Shown here piece after piece: positions 28,101 through 37,035 of a stretch of DNA of 64,000 nt. A program made the position numbers and the translations under genes. The DNA is from an uncultured Eubacteriales bacterium (GTDB lineage Bacteria; Bacillota; Clostridia; Christensenellales; CAG-917). The DNA lies in contig URNP01000006.1 in assembly GCA_900549225.1 (NCBI GenBank), positions 8,695-72,694 of the forward strand, given 5' to 3'. The notes below the pieces were generated by a model, which saw only the letters and a program-made list of their open reading frames with translations, was not told the DNA's origin and ran no database searches. The first letter of the stretch is position 1, and each line of letters opens with the position of its first letter.

Positions 28101-28409
28101 GGCGAAATTGCCGAATCCGTTGATTACGTTATCGACAACAAAGATTGGCAGAGAATAGAGCGTTTTTCAAGCGCGTTCATAGCGATGAGCGATTTGTCCG
28201 AGGACAAGGCGGACGCTGCGTACGATTCCGCTCTTGACGAAACGCTGTTTGCAATTTTGATAGAAAATATGCTAGGTTGCACGGCAGACGTCAAAAAGGA
28301 CGACTGGTCGCTTGCCTCGTCTATTGAGCGCAATTTCGGCGACGTCGTGCCCAAATCCGTAAGGGAAGTAAGAAACGCCGTTGAGGCCGCAGGAGGCAAA
28401 GATGACTGA
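25122..28409 (+). CDS. GH3-like (probably inactive) protein with membrane hairpin and C-terminal cytoplasmic domain
   Basis: 1095 residues; ATG at 25122 after CGGAG. Residues about 1-630 follow the glycoside hydrolase family 3 plan: a start like IENLTREQKIALLS, LSEDSYLAGRMGNAFTSG, the second alpha/beta domain (SSVLLKNENDVLPI, SPSGRLPFTL) and a fibronectin-III-like end (YPFGFGLSYADFEYSDL). The region that normally holds the nucleophile (VVSDW-like) reads GIVARKGLDAKQTL, so the catalytic Asp appears missing. No signal peptide precedes the GH3 part. Two helices follow at about 658-680 and 690-714, then about 380 residues of unrecognised domain. Both halves are therefore predicted to be cytoplasmic. 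Overlaps the next gene by 8 bases. Confidence 0.8.
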   Translation: MLDYKKTIENLTREQKIALLSNAATALDGVDPVAFAPFDDDSEESSRFPSLRAVTRSWNKDLASSVASGIAEQAKAEGKNALVLGKNLSMCNPYFDGLSEDSYLAGRMGNAFTSGTKAVNGTIGVCEIGIDNLQKTYLDEKIDVGTSYKFFVEPALSAMKGSAQCVALCENGADNAPLMRSVVENAKRNGIVARKGLDAKQTLEAALKGEVVFGGKDDELRKVMDAYDDLSQQVIAGRRTREELAAAVSEKKAISDDSFDEALENALKLIDYCNQDKFAPQAAAHTFANDIALLKRACTESSVLLKNENDVLPIEKGRRVALLGIDAEKSIGNQAFYDVFEEYCSTKGYVFMGYAPANGDDNDFDERAKNICANADVIVCVFAKDEEEHSTLSLPFDCQKLARELSDYSLKSVAVVFSDSPLDMSFDKAFSSVLFVPQSGEMLFESVCDMIFGKESPSGRLPFTLHDRADDYYAQRRRAKSYRKIGSFVGYRYYDTANVEVKYPFGFGLSYADFEYSDLSVKGDEVSFTVANVSQRQGDAVCQIYLGRSDENLPYAKKELVGFTKISLNPSEKKTVRMKIEAPYEYDESKRAFLKDGGKYVVYVCASATDVRLSGNIALKGDSVKRPSAKLSDYIPVASEDNKKEYRFDGIEHRKKNVGGILISVLFMLVGVAVDALLYFEKDMFDATVFWVIVAVANLLVLSSIIALITFSTKGKKKKKVVSDKISSVAAKENDLFKEAFPDTDPLAALNDSKKSTSQRKRNYDDAEWFDFDKKYGFDVMFADFKTYCKERGFVLSDNTVRSTLSAIASSRIIVVDADEKTFHNFVVLASGYFGTRPYFDVVNPTLIKSRMLKTDKDGAQVGSGFASACMSAKNKGKTVFYMLKNVDFANTAYLNDLCESAKHARKRDTSGSTGCAVTENLRVCIRKNGWCVPSALAKVSALVRPEIEFTVESATKTTLKVPDYRQLVYTSDSAVKNFAMREDRWKKLDKEEGEIAESVDYVIDNKDWQRIERFSSAFIAMSDLSEDKADAAYDSALDETLFAILIENMLGCTADVKKDDWSLASSIERNFGDVVPKSVREVRNAVEAAGGKDD

Positions 28410-29814
28410 TTTGATTTTGGCACTTGACCTCGCAGGGTTCAATATCATGGATTTGCTTATGTCCAAGACGGCAATCATCATTTACGCCGCAGTGTTGGCG
28501 GTGCTTCTTATAGCGTTGATGATATCTTTGATTTTCAAAGACTCGAAAGGACCAAAAAAGATTCAGGCAAACGTATCTTACAAGCAATCCGACGACAAAT
28601 CTTCCTCGCAAAAGACGTCAAAGACGAGCGATTCCGCCCCCGAAGCGTTGCCCGTCGTTCAGGCAGTGCCCTCCGCTCAAACGCCCGCAGTCACGGACAA
28701 GAACAAAAAAGCGGACAAAAAGAAAGAAAACGAGGGCGTGGGCAGATTCTGTATGCTCACGGATATAGAGAAGCGCAAGGATTCGTTCTTAAGAGAATCC
28801 TATGATGAAAACGTCACGCTCAAAGACTTCTGCGATTCCTTCCGTGCGTTTGCGGCAAGCAGAATGAGACTGTATTACGACATTGAGGATATAAGAAGAT
28901 TCGTCGCAGGCATGGGCGTATCTCACATATTGATTCTTCAAGGTATGTCCGGTACGGGTAAAACGAGTTTGGCGCACGCGTTCGGCGCGTTCGTAGAGAA
29001 TCCATCCACGATAATAGCCGTGCAACCTATGTGGAAAGAGCGTACGGACCTCGTGGGATATTACAACGAGTTCACCAAGAAGTTCAACGAAACGACGCTT
29101 CTTGAAAAGATGTACGAAGCCAACTATTCCAAGGAAATGTACGTCACGGTTTTGGACGAAATGAACATAGCGAGAGTTGAATACTACTTTGCGGAGTTTC
29201 TTTCTCTTTTGGAACTCGTGAATCCGGACGAGAGGTATTTGGACGTAGTATCCGACAAGATGGACGACGATCCGCCGCAACTGAAAGACGGCAGGATAAA
29301 GTTGCCGCCTAATATGTGGTTCGTAGGCACGGCAAACAACGACGACAGCACGTTTGCAATCTCGGACAAGGTATACGACAGAGCAATGGTGCTTAATTTG
29401 GACAGCAAATCCGAAGCGTTCTACGCCAAGAAGGCGAAGAACGTACATATAAGGGCAGAGAAGTTTGAAGAACTTGTTGAGGACGCAAAGCGAGAGTACA
29501 AGATAACCGAGAGGAATATGAGAAGACTCGAGGAGTTGGACAAGTACTTGATATCGCATTTTCATATCACGTTCGGCAACCGAATCATGAGACAGATATT
29601 GAATTATATTCCTATCTACGTAAGTTGCGGAGGGAAGGAGATAGACGCATTGGACGATATATTGTCCAAGAAGGTAATAAGGAAGTTGGAAACGCAGAAT
29701 CTCATGTACGTGGGAAGCGAATCCGAGAAGTTGTGCGCGTATCTTGACGAGTTATTCGGCGGCAAGATGACGATATGCAAAGAGCACGTACGTAGAATTG
29801 CAAGAAACGGCTAA
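28402..29814 (+). CDS. Membrane-anchored McrB-like AAA+ ATPase, copy 1
   Basis: 470 residues; ATG at 28402 after AGGAGG, overlapping the previous gene by 8 bases. One membrane helix (about 23-47), a Lys/Ser-rich linker, then an AAA+ domain of the McrB/dynein-related type: Walker A GMSGTGKTS (181-189), Walker B TVLDEMNIARVEYYFAEFL (Asp252-Glu253), and sensor-1 region FVGTANNDDSTFA (about 306-318) leading to DRAMVLNL. McrB-type motors form hexamers and work with a McrC/DUF2357 partner, which here is plausibly the next gene. From base 28670 the protein is identical to copy 2. Codons here use more AGA, AGG, ATA and TTG than the neighbours (by eye). Confidence 0.87.
   Translation: MTDLILALDLAGFNIMDLLMSKTAIIIYAAVLAVLLIALMISLIFKDSKGPKKIQANVSYKQSDDKSSSQKTSKTSDSAPEALPVVQAVPSAQTPAVTDKNKKADKKKENEGVGRFCMLTDIEKRKDSFLRESYDENVTLKDFCDSFRAFAASRMRLYYDIEDIRRFVAGMGVSHILILQGMSGTGKTSLAHAFGAFVENPSTIIAVQPMWKERTDLVGYYNEFTKKFNETTLLEKMYEANYSKEMYVTVLDEMNIARVEYYFAEFLSLLELVNPDERYLDVVSDKMDDDPPQLKDGRIKLPPNMWFVGTANNDDSTFAISDKVYDRAMVLNLDSKSEAFYAKKAKNVHIRAEKFEELVEDAKREYKITERNMRRLEELDKYLISHFHITFGNRIMRQILNYIPIYVSCGGKEIDALDDILSKKVIRKLETQNLMYVGSESEKLCAYLDELFGGKMTICKEHVRRIARNG
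28670..29814 (+). repeat. Long direct repeat, copy 1 (AAA+ ATPase)
   Basis: About 1.14 kb matching 32178-33322 at an offset of 3508 bases. It reads as identical by eye until about base 29720. The few differences in the last ~100 coding bases are all silent (for example GAA/GAG, GCG/GCA, CGT/CGC, ATT/ATA). Confidence 0.95.
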
Positions 29815-29823
29815 GGTAACGAA

Positions 29824-31851
29824 ATGAAAAACTTGATTGCTTATTTCAGAGCTTTGGTTTCACTCAAGAAAGCGGTTGCCGAGAATACGGAACACGCTGC
29901 TTTTCTCGATGCCGTAAAGCAATCCAATCCCAAAAAAGACAGGCTCGAAGTGACGCGTTATCGTTGCACGATCGACGAGGATTGGATCAACCGAATCGAC
30001 GAGGGACTCGAAGCCATTGCAAAGGCGATTGCCGAAGAGAGGCAGTTCATTTTGTCAAACGGTGAAATCGTCCCGATAGAGAAAATCAAGCACGTTTCAA
30101 AGGATTCAGTATCTCACCTTGCAAGGCACAGCAATCTTATCACCAAGTTGCCCGAAGAGGGCGAAGACCTGATGCCCGAAAAGTTGTATACGGTTGAACG
30201 ATACAACGATTACGCAGTGTACGAAAATCGCTTTTTGTATATGCTTTTGCGTTATATCAACGACTTCGTGAGCATCAGATACAACGAAATCGTCAAGTAT
30301 TGCAGCAGTTATTACGCCACGCTTACGATGGACAAGTCCGCAGAGAAGCCGGGCAGAAAACTTGCATACGCAACGACGCTCGTAGAGCAAAGGACGGACG
30401 ACAAATTCCTGCTCGAAAACAGCGATTGCAAGGAGATGATCGACAAAATCAACGTTTTGCTCAAAAAGGTGTCCGTGCAACTTTCCACGCCTCTTATGCA
30501 AGAGGTCGCAAAAGTGGCGATGCTCAAACCGCCCGTCACCAAAACCAACGTATTGCAGATGGACAGAAACTTCAAAGCGGCGTTTGCGCTTTACAGTTTC
30601 ATCATCTCCTACAAGAAGCAGGGCTACGAGGTCGAAGAAGTCAAAACCGTTATGAATCCTTTCTCGGAGGATACGGCAGACGATTTTGCGCAAGGCGTTA
30701 TGATGTCGTCTTTCATCGCGTACGAGTACGGTTTGGGGCTTCAAAAAGCCATAAAAGAGCAGTACGAACTCGACGAAAAAGAGCGCAAAGACAAAGAGTT
30801 TTTCGAGAAACTCGAAAGGCTCAAAAAGAGAGTCAAAGAGAACGGCTGTTCTTTGGAAGAATACGCGATTCTTCTCGAGGAAAGAAACAAAAAACTCGAA
30901 AAAGACAACGAAGAACTCGGCTTGTGCAAACAAAAAATCGCAAAGCAGAAAGAGAAAATCGACAAACTCAATCAGGATATATCCGCGCTTTCGGGTGAAA
31001 TCGAAAATCTGAAGAAAGAAATCGAAAATCTGAACGTAGCGCATCAAGAGGAAATCAATGCGCTTGAAGCGCGTCACGAGGCACTCCTCAAAGCGCAACA
31101 AGAGAAATTTGCGGGCGAAAAGCAAGCAATGCTTTCTTCCTTCGAGGCGCAAAAAGCGCAACTCAACCGAAATCACGCAGAAGAAATCGCTCTGCACACG
31201 CAAAAAGAGCAAGCGCTTCAAGAGCAAATCAGACAAAATCAACTTGCTTTTGAAAAAGAAAAACGGCAAATCGATGCGCGACACGCCGAAGAAGTTCGCA
31301 ATCTAGGCGAAACGATAGCAAACGGCAATGCGCAAATAGACGCTTTGAAAGAGCAAATCGTGATGCTCAACGGACAGATGACCGCAATCAAAGCGCAAAA
31401 AGGACTCATCGGTAAGGACGAAGATTTCTCGAGCAAGGAAAGATACGACGAGCTCGAAAATCAAATTAGAGTTCTGAAAAAGATATACGACGAGGAGTGG
31501 AAAAAAGTCAAAAAGAAAATCAAGGAAGAAAAGGGCTTTTACGCTATGACTCTCAAGAGCGAAAAAGAGAAGATGAAAGCGGAAAAAGAGAATGCAAAAG
31601 CGCAAAAAGCCAAATTGAAATCCGAAAAGCGCGCCGAAACTATGCAAGAGGTCAGAAACGACGGCGTTTTGCAAGAAGCGGAGCAAAAAGCAAGCGACGC
31701 TCAATCGGATATAAATCAAGCGACTGATGTGAAAGACGCTCAAACACCCGTTGCGCCGAGCGTAAACGAGGCAAAAGAAGTCAAACCCGAAAGCGGCAAT
31801 TCCGCCTCGGATTCGCAATCTGAAATCAATCAACTCGAAGAGATAATCTGA
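29824..31851 (+). CDS. DUF2357/McrC-N-like protein with long coiled coil
   Basis: 675 residues. The N-terminal ~310 residues resemble the DUF2357-type partner of McrB-like ATPases, most clearly at YTVERYNDYAVYENRFLYML and the helices after it. Residues about 315-590 are a long heptad-rich coiled coil (Glu/Lys/Gln/Leu), followed by a disordered Lys/Ala/Gln tail. I see no PD-(D/E)xK nuclease, which DUF2357 proteins in defence systems often carry at the C-terminus. It has no membrane segment. It lies between the two ATPase copies, so a motor-adaptor complex at the membrane is the simplest reading (inference). A weak AAGG precedes the ATG. Confidence 0.7.
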   Translation: MKNLIAYFRALVSLKKAVAENTEHAAFLDAVKQSNPKKDRLEVTRYRCTIDEDWINRIDEGLEAIAKAIAEERQFILSNGEIVPIEKIKHVSKDSVSHLARHSNLITKLPEEGEDLMPEKLYTVERYNDYAVYENRFLYMLLRYINDFVSIRYNEIVKYCSSYYATLTMDKSAEKPGRKLAYATTLVEQRTDDKFLLENSDCKEMIDKINVLLKKVSVQLSTPLMQEVAKVAMLKPPVTKTNVLQMDRNFKAAFALYSFIISYKKQGYEVEEVKTVMNPFSEDTADDFAQGVMMSSFIAYEYGLGLQKAIKEQYELDEKERKDKEFFEKLERLKKRVKENGCSLEEYAILLEERNKKLEKDNEELGLCKQKIAKQKEKIDKLNQDISALSGEIENLKKEIENLNVAHQEEINALEARHEALLKAQQEKFAGEKQAMLSSFEAQKAQLNRNHAEEIALHTQKEQALQEQIRQNQLAFEKEKRQIDARHAEEVRNLGETIANGNAQIDALKEQIVMLNGQMTAIKAQKGLIGKDEDFSSKERYDELENQIRVLKKIYDEEWKKVKKKIKEEKGFYAMTLKSEKEKMKAEKENAKAQKAKLKSEKRAETMQEVRNDGVLQEAEQKASDAQSDINQATDVKDAQTPVAPSVNEAKEVKPESGNSASDSQSEINQLEEII

Positions 31852-31858
31852 AAATAAT

Positions 31859-33322
31859 ATGAGGAAGAAAAGAAACGACAAAAAACCGGTTGCCGCAAGA
31901 TTGTTCTTGTGCGTACTGATACTCGTGTTTGCGGGTCTTTTGGCATACTCGCTGTACGCATATATCTCCGACGGCAACGAAGAGTTGGCGTATATACGCT
32001 CCGAAACGCTATATATAGTCGTCGGTTGTGCACTTTTGCTTCCTTTGCTCATAGTGTCCCTTCTCATACATATGGCGGCGGACAAGAGAAGAGCCAAGCG
32101 CGAGAAGATAGAAATCGAGATGCCTGCGCCCAAAGTGGCGATTCAGCAACCTATCGATTCCGCGACGAAAGACGCAACCTCCGCTCAAACGCCCGCAGTC
32201 ACGGACAAGAACAAAAAAGCGGACAAAAAGAAAGAAAACGAGGGCGTGGGCAGATTCTGTATGCTCACGGATATAGAGAAGCGCAAGGATTCGTTCTTAA
32301 GAGAATCCTATGATGAAAACGTCACGCTCAAAGACTTCTGCGATTCCTTCCGTGCGTTTGCGGCAAGCAGAATGAGACTGTATTACGACATTGAGGATAT
32401 AAGAAGATTCGTCGCAGGCATGGGCGTATCTCACATATTGATTCTTCAAGGTATGTCCGGTACGGGTAAAACGAGTTTGGCGCACGCGTTCGGCGCGTTC
32501 GTAGAGAATCCATCCACGATAATAGCCGTGCAACCTATGTGGAAAGAGCGTACGGACCTCGTGGGATATTACAACGAGTTCACCAAGAAGTTCAACGAAA
32601 CGACGCTTCTTGAAAAGATGTACGAAGCCAACTATTCCAAGGAAATGTACGTCACGGTTTTGGACGAAATGAACATAGCGAGAGTTGAATACTACTTTGC
32701 GGAGTTTCTTTCTCTTTTGGAACTCGTGAATCCGGACGAGAGGTATTTGGACGTAGTATCCGACAAGATGGACGACGATCCGCCGCAACTGAAAGACGGC
32801 AGGATAAAGTTGCCGCCTAATATGTGGTTCGTAGGCACGGCAAACAACGACGACAGCACGTTTGCAATCTCGGACAAGGTATACGACAGAGCAATGGTGC
32901 TTAATTTGGACAGCAAATCCGAAGCGTTCTACGCCAAGAAGGCGAAGAACGTACATATAAGGGCAGAGAAGTTTGAAGAACTTGTTGAGGACGCAAAGCG
33001 AGAGTACAAGATAACCGAGAGGAATATGAGAAGACTCGAGGAGTTGGACAAGTACTTGATATCGCATTTTCATATCACGTTCGGCAACCGAATCATGAGA
33101 CAGATATTGAATTATATTCCTATCTACGTAAGTTGCGGAGGGAAGGAGATAGACGCATTGGACGATATATTGTCCAAGAAGGTAATAAGGAAGTTGGAAA
33201 CGCAGAATCTCATGTACGTGGGAAGCGAGTCCGAGAAGTTGTGCGCATATCTTGACGAGTTATTCGGCGGCAAGATGACGATATGCAAAGAGCACGTGCG
33301 CAGAATAGCAAGAAACGGCTAA
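31859..33322 (+). CDS. Membrane-anchored McrB-like AAA+ ATPase, copy 2
   Basis: 487 residues. The N-terminus differs completely from copy 1: a basic start, two membrane helices (about 13-37 and 48-70) and a charged linker. From residue 107 onward (SAQTPAVTDKNKK) it is identical to copy 1, including Walker A at about 198-206, Asp269-Glu270 in Walker B and the whole C-terminal helical part. It starts 7 bases after the coiled-coil gene, without a strong ribosome site (translational coupling likely). The same motor on a different membrane anchor suggests either a mixed hexamer or delivery to a different site. Confidence 0.87.
   Translation: MRKKRNDKKPVAARLFLCVLILVFAGLLAYSLYAYISDGNEELAYIRSETLYIVVGCALLLPLLIVSLLIHMAADKRRAKREKIEIEMPAPKVAIQQPIDSATKDATSAQTPAVTDKNKKADKKKENEGVGRFCMLTDIEKRKDSFLRESYDENVTLKDFCDSFRAFAASRMRLYYDIEDIRRFVAGMGVSHILILQGMSGTGKTSLAHAFGAFVENPSTIIAVQPMWKERTDLVGYYNEFTKKFNETTLLEKMYEANYSKEMYVTVLDEMNIARVEYYFAEFLSLLELVNPDERYLDVVSDKMDDDPPQLKDGRIKLPPNMWFVGTANNDDSTFAISDKVYDRAMVLNLDSKSEAFYAKKAKNVHIRAEKFEELVEDAKREYKITERNMRRLEELDKYLISHFHITFGNRIMRQILNYIPIYVSCGGKEIDALDDILSKKVIRKLETQNLMYVGSESEKLCAYLDELFGGKMTICKEHVRRIARNG
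32178..33322 (+). repeat. Long direct repeat, copy 2 (AAA+ ATPase)
   Basis: Partner of 28670-29814. Identity begins in CCTCCGCTCAA (32178) immediately after unrelated anchor sequence and ends in silent differences before the stop codon. Confidence 0.95.
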
Positions 33323-33335
33323 GGAGCGATCGATT

Positions 33336-36300
33336 ATGGCCAGAGGAAAAACGACATATCTTATCGGTGCGCTGATTATCTGCATAATTGCGATACTTGC
33401 AGTGACTATAGGATTGACGGCAGGCGGGGTTGTTGACTTGTTCAGCACCACCGTCACTTTCCGCACGGGCTCGGCAACTTACGAATACGACGGTTTACCC
33501 AAGACGTTAAATCAATGGTCGATAAGCAAAGGCGCACTCAAAAAAGGACACACCGCACAAGTCACCGTCACGGGCAAACAGACCGAAGTCGGTTCGAGCG
33601 GAAACACGATGAGTGTTGCGATTTTTGACAAAGAAGGCAACGACGTCACTAATATCTACAGCATTAAATACGACATAGGCGATATAAAAGTTACGAAACG
33701 TGTTCTCGAAATCGAAAGTATCGACGCCGAAAAGGAATACGACGGTCAACCGTTGATTGCTGACGGCTACACGATAACGAACGGCACCGTCGCTCCCAAG
33801 CAAACTATCGTCGCAACCGTTACGGGTTCTATCACCGAGATAGGCGAAACCGACAACACGTTTGACGTGAGAATTATGCAAGACGACGCCGACGTCAGCG
33901 ACAATTACGACATAAGGCTCAAAACGGGCAAACTCGCAGTGACAAAGCGCAAAGTCACCGTCAAAACCGCCGACGCACAAAAAGTGTACGACGGCAAACC
34001 GCTGTTCGACCACAGTTGGGAAATTACGAACGGAAGTTTGCTTGACGGACACCGCCTTGACGTCGAAGTCACGGGCGTTATAACCGAAATAGGAATAACC
34101 GACAACGTTGCTACCGTGTATCTCGACGCGGGCGACGAGAGCATGGCAAACAACTACGAACTCACCGTCGAATTCGGAAAACTCAAAGTCGCGCTTGCCG
34201 AAATCAGCGTAAAGACGGGCTCGAAGTCCAAGATATTCGACAACAAGCCGCTCGTTTGTGAGGAATACGAAATAGTCGGCGGAGAACTTAAGCGCGGACA
34301 TACGCTTGACGTCAAGTTTGCAAACGACGCCGTTGCGGCAGGCACTTACGACAACGAGGCGCAATTCTTCGTATACGACGAAAACGGAAACGACATAACG
34401 GATTTGTATATCATCGACACTGAATTCGGACAACTTGAAATATTGCCGCTCGAAGTCACTTTTGAGAGTGAGGACGAGAGCAAAGAATACGATGCTACTC
34501 CGCTTGAGGGCAACGCCGAAACTTGCAAAATCATAGGTGGCGGTTTGCTTGACGGGCACACCGTTTCGTTCAGAATGGCGGGCAGTCAGACCGATGCAGG
34601 CGAGTCGGACAATACGTTTATCGCGATTATTCTCGACGAGTCGGGCAACAACGTAACCAGCAGTTATATAGTCAATTTCGTTTACGGAAAACTCAAAGTC
34701 ACACCTGCGCCTTTGGTTATCAAATCGGGAAGCGCAAGCAAGACGTACGACGGAAAACCGCTGACGTGCAACGAAGTCCAAGCCGAACCCTTGCCGTCGA
34801 GCGGAGGATTGAAAGGCAACGATTATTTCGATATAGATTCCATTATGTTCGTCAATTCGCAAACGGACGTGGGAAGCATTGACAACGTCGTTGCAAACAT
34901 AGTCATAAGAAACGAAGAGGGCAAAGACGTCACGGGCAATTACGACGTCACGACCGTTTGGGGCAAACTCACGGTGCTCAAGGCGAAGTTGCAAGTTCGC
35001 GCAGGCTCGAAGACCAAAGCGGACGACGGAGAGCCGCTCACCTGCGACGAGTTTTTCGTCGAACCCGAAGAGAACGTTGCCGACGGTGAAATCGTCGATG
35101 CGGTCATCGAAGGCGAGCAGGTTGGCGTAGGCACGTCGGACAACGTCGTCGTATCCGTTTCAATCACCGACGCAAGCGGCAACGACAAATCGTTCAACTA
35201 CGAAATTACGACCAAAGACGGCACGTTGCGCATCACGGGCGATCGTCCCAACGCCCCCGGTCTCGATACGAGCGGCAGTACGGGCGGAGGTCCTGAAGGC
35301 GACGAATCGCAAGAAAAAGTCGTATGTATGAAGATAAAATCAGACAAGGGAGGAAAAATCTATCTTCGCATCAAGAGCTTCGGCGATTACGTCGGCGGTT
35401 GGCAAACTGCGCAGGATTTCGGAAGCACTCTCGACGGAGATTACGGATTTGCATATCTCACGGGCACGTTGCTTGAGGATAGCGGCTTCGTCCCGTCGAA
35501 AATAGAAATAGAAAATTACACACCCAACTATCTGCTGCCGTACTATCTTTCCATGCAGGAGAGCGCCTACGAAGTGCAGAGCAATGACATAGTTTTTGAC
35601 GGAGATACGTCGCAAACGTATTCTGCGTTGTTCTATGCATTCGACTATGTTAACGACAGAGAAAAACTCGTTGAGAGAACGACTTATACGTCGCAAGAGA
35701 GCGCATATTACGGGTATGCGCAATCCGTTTATACCGTAATGAACGATTCGACGCGCGCGTACATGGATCAGATTATTGCCGAAAACTGTTTTGACAAAAA
35801 CGATCCCGACGTCATCGGCAAGGTTGCAAGTTACGTTCAATCTGCGGCGGAGTATTCGATGAAATACGACCGCACTCTCGATTCGCAACCCGACGTTGCG
35901 GTTGCATTTTTGAGAGATTACAAACAAGGCGTATGCAGACACTACGCAACCGCCGCAACTATGCTTTATCGTGCGCTTGGTTTTCCTGCAAGATACACCA
36001 TAGGCTATGCGGCAGACGCAAAAGCGGGCAAGTGGACGGAAGTTACGGGCAAGCAAGGTCACGCTTGGACGGAAGTATACGTTCAAGGCGTAGGCTGGGT
36101 TGAAGTCGAAGTTACGGGCGGTGATTCTGCAGGCGGTTCCGGCAGCGGCTCGGGAAGTGGTTCCGGCAGTGGATCGGGCAGCGGTTCCGGCAGCGGTTCG
36201 GGCAGCGGCGCAGAAAATAAAGGCGTGACGCTGACGCCGACTACGCTTGCAAAAGAATATCACAAAGAGGCAATCTATCTCGACGCGTCCGAAATCAAAA

Positions 36301-37019
36301 CCGTGACCGGATTCAGCAATTTTGAAAAGATGGGATACACCTACGACGTCGTATGCACTGGCACGCTTTCGCAGCCGGGCAAGGGCAAGAGTTCGATAAA
36401 GAGCATCACGATATACGACCCCGCCGGAAACGACGTTACGGAAACGCTTTCGTTTAATTTGCAAGAAGGCGAATTGCAACTGTACCTTTACAAAGCAACC
36501 GTTACGACGGAAGGGGCGGAGAAGTATTACGACGGCAAAGAACTGTCAAACGACAACTACACGGTTGAAGGGCTTCAATTGAGACACGTTGCAACCGTAA
36601 AAACGGAAAAAACCCAAACGACCGTCGGCAAAATTGCCAACGATCCGACGGTAAGCATAGTGGATGAAAAGGGCGAAGATCAGACGGATTATTACAAGAT
36701 CGACAAAGTGTCGGGATTTTTGACCGTGAAGGCAAGGAAGTTGACGATAACGTCCGCCTCTTTGACGGAGTCGTTCGGAAATCTTGACGGAGAACCGCTT
36801 GAATGTGATCAATACACGTATACCGAGCGTGACGACGAAAAGGGAGAAGGACTTGCAGAGGGGCATACGCTCCAAGTGAAAATCACAGGCTCGCAAGACG
36901 GATTCGGTATGAGCGACAACACGATAGAAAGCGTCGTAATAGTCGACCAAGACGGCAACGACGTGACGAAATATTATGCGCTGACGCTTGAAGAAGGCAA
37001 ACTTATCGTTATGCCGTAA
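33336..37019 (+). CDS. MBG/YDG-repeat protein with transglutaminase-like domain
   Basis: 1227 residues; ATG after AAGGAG, 13 bases past the ATPase stop. N-terminal membrane helix (about 7-30), then about seven MBG/YDG repeats of 75-85 residues (motif YDGKPL...), a Gly/Ser-rich linker, and a domain ending in a transglutaminase-like core: GVCRHYA (Cys867) and GHAWTEVYV (His909). The usual DPT Asp position reads GVGWVEVEVT, so Glu replaces Asp. A Ser-Gly linker (about 929-955) leads to three more MBG repeats. The bulk should be extracellular. Transglutaminase-like domains either crosslink proteins or act as proteases; which applies here is unknown. Confidence 0.88.
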   Translation: MARGKTTYLIGALIICIIAILAVTIGLTAGGVVDLFSTTVTFRTGSATYEYDGLPKTLNQWSISKGALKKGHTAQVTVTGKQTEVGSSGNTMSVAIFDKEGNDVTNIYSIKYDIGDIKVTKRVLEIESIDAEKEYDGQPLIADGYTITNGTVAPKQTIVATVTGSITEIGETDNTFDVRIMQDDADVSDNYDIRLKTGKLAVTKRKVTVKTADAQKVYDGKPLFDHSWEITNGSLLDGHRLDVEVTGVITEIGITDNVATVYLDAGDESMANNYELTVEFGKLKVALAEISVKTGSKSKIFDNKPLVCEEYEIVGGELKRGHTLDVKFANDAVAAGTYDNEAQFFVYDENGNDITDLYIIDTEFGQLEILPLEVTFESEDESKEYDATPLEGNAETCKIIGGGLLDGHTVSFRMAGSQTDAGESDNTFIAIILDESGNNVTSSYIVNFVYGKLKVTPAPLVIKSGSASKTYDGKPLTCNEVQAEPLPSSGGLKGNDYFDIDSIMFVNSQTDVGSIDNVVANIVIRNEEGKDVTGNYDVTTVWGKLTVLKAKLQVRAGSKTKADDGEPLTCDEFFVEPEENVADGEIVDAVIEGEQVGVGTSDNVVVSVSITDASGNDKSFNYEITTKDGTLRITGDRPNAPGLDTSGSTGGGPEGDESQEKVVCMKIKSDKGGKIYLRIKSFGDYVGGWQTAQDFGSTLDGDYGFAYLTGTLLEDSGFVPSKIEIENYTPNYLLPYYLSMQESAYEVQSNDIVFDGDTSQTYSALFYAFDYVNDREKLVERTTYTSQESAYYGYAQSVYTVMNDSTRAYMDQIIAENCFDKNDPDVIGKVASYVQSAAEYSMKYDRTLDSQPDVAVAFLRDYKQGVCRHYATAATMLYRALGFPARYTIGYAADAKAGKWTEVTGKQGHAWTEVYVQGVGWVEVEVTGGDSAGGSGSGSGSGSGSGSGSGSGSGSGSGAENKGVTLTPTTLAKEYHKEAIYLDASEIKTVTGFSNFEKMGYTYDVVCTGTLSQPGKGKSSIKSITIYDPAGNDVTETLSFNLQEGELQLYLYKATVTTEGAEKYYDGKELSNDNYTVEGLQLRHVATVKTEKTQTTVGKIANDPTVSIVDEKGEDQTDYYKIDKVSGFLTVKARKLTITSASLTESFGNLDGEPLECDQYTYTERDDEKGEGLAEGHTLQVKITGSQDGFGMSDNTIESVVIVDQDGNDVTKYYALTLEEGKLIVMP

Positions 37020-37035
37020 AAGAGGTAAAATCGGT

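Noticed and set aside
28402..33322. A McrBC restriction system
   Set aside because: No McrC-type nuclease or methyltransferase is visible, the ATPases have membrane helices, and the neighbours are surface proteins.
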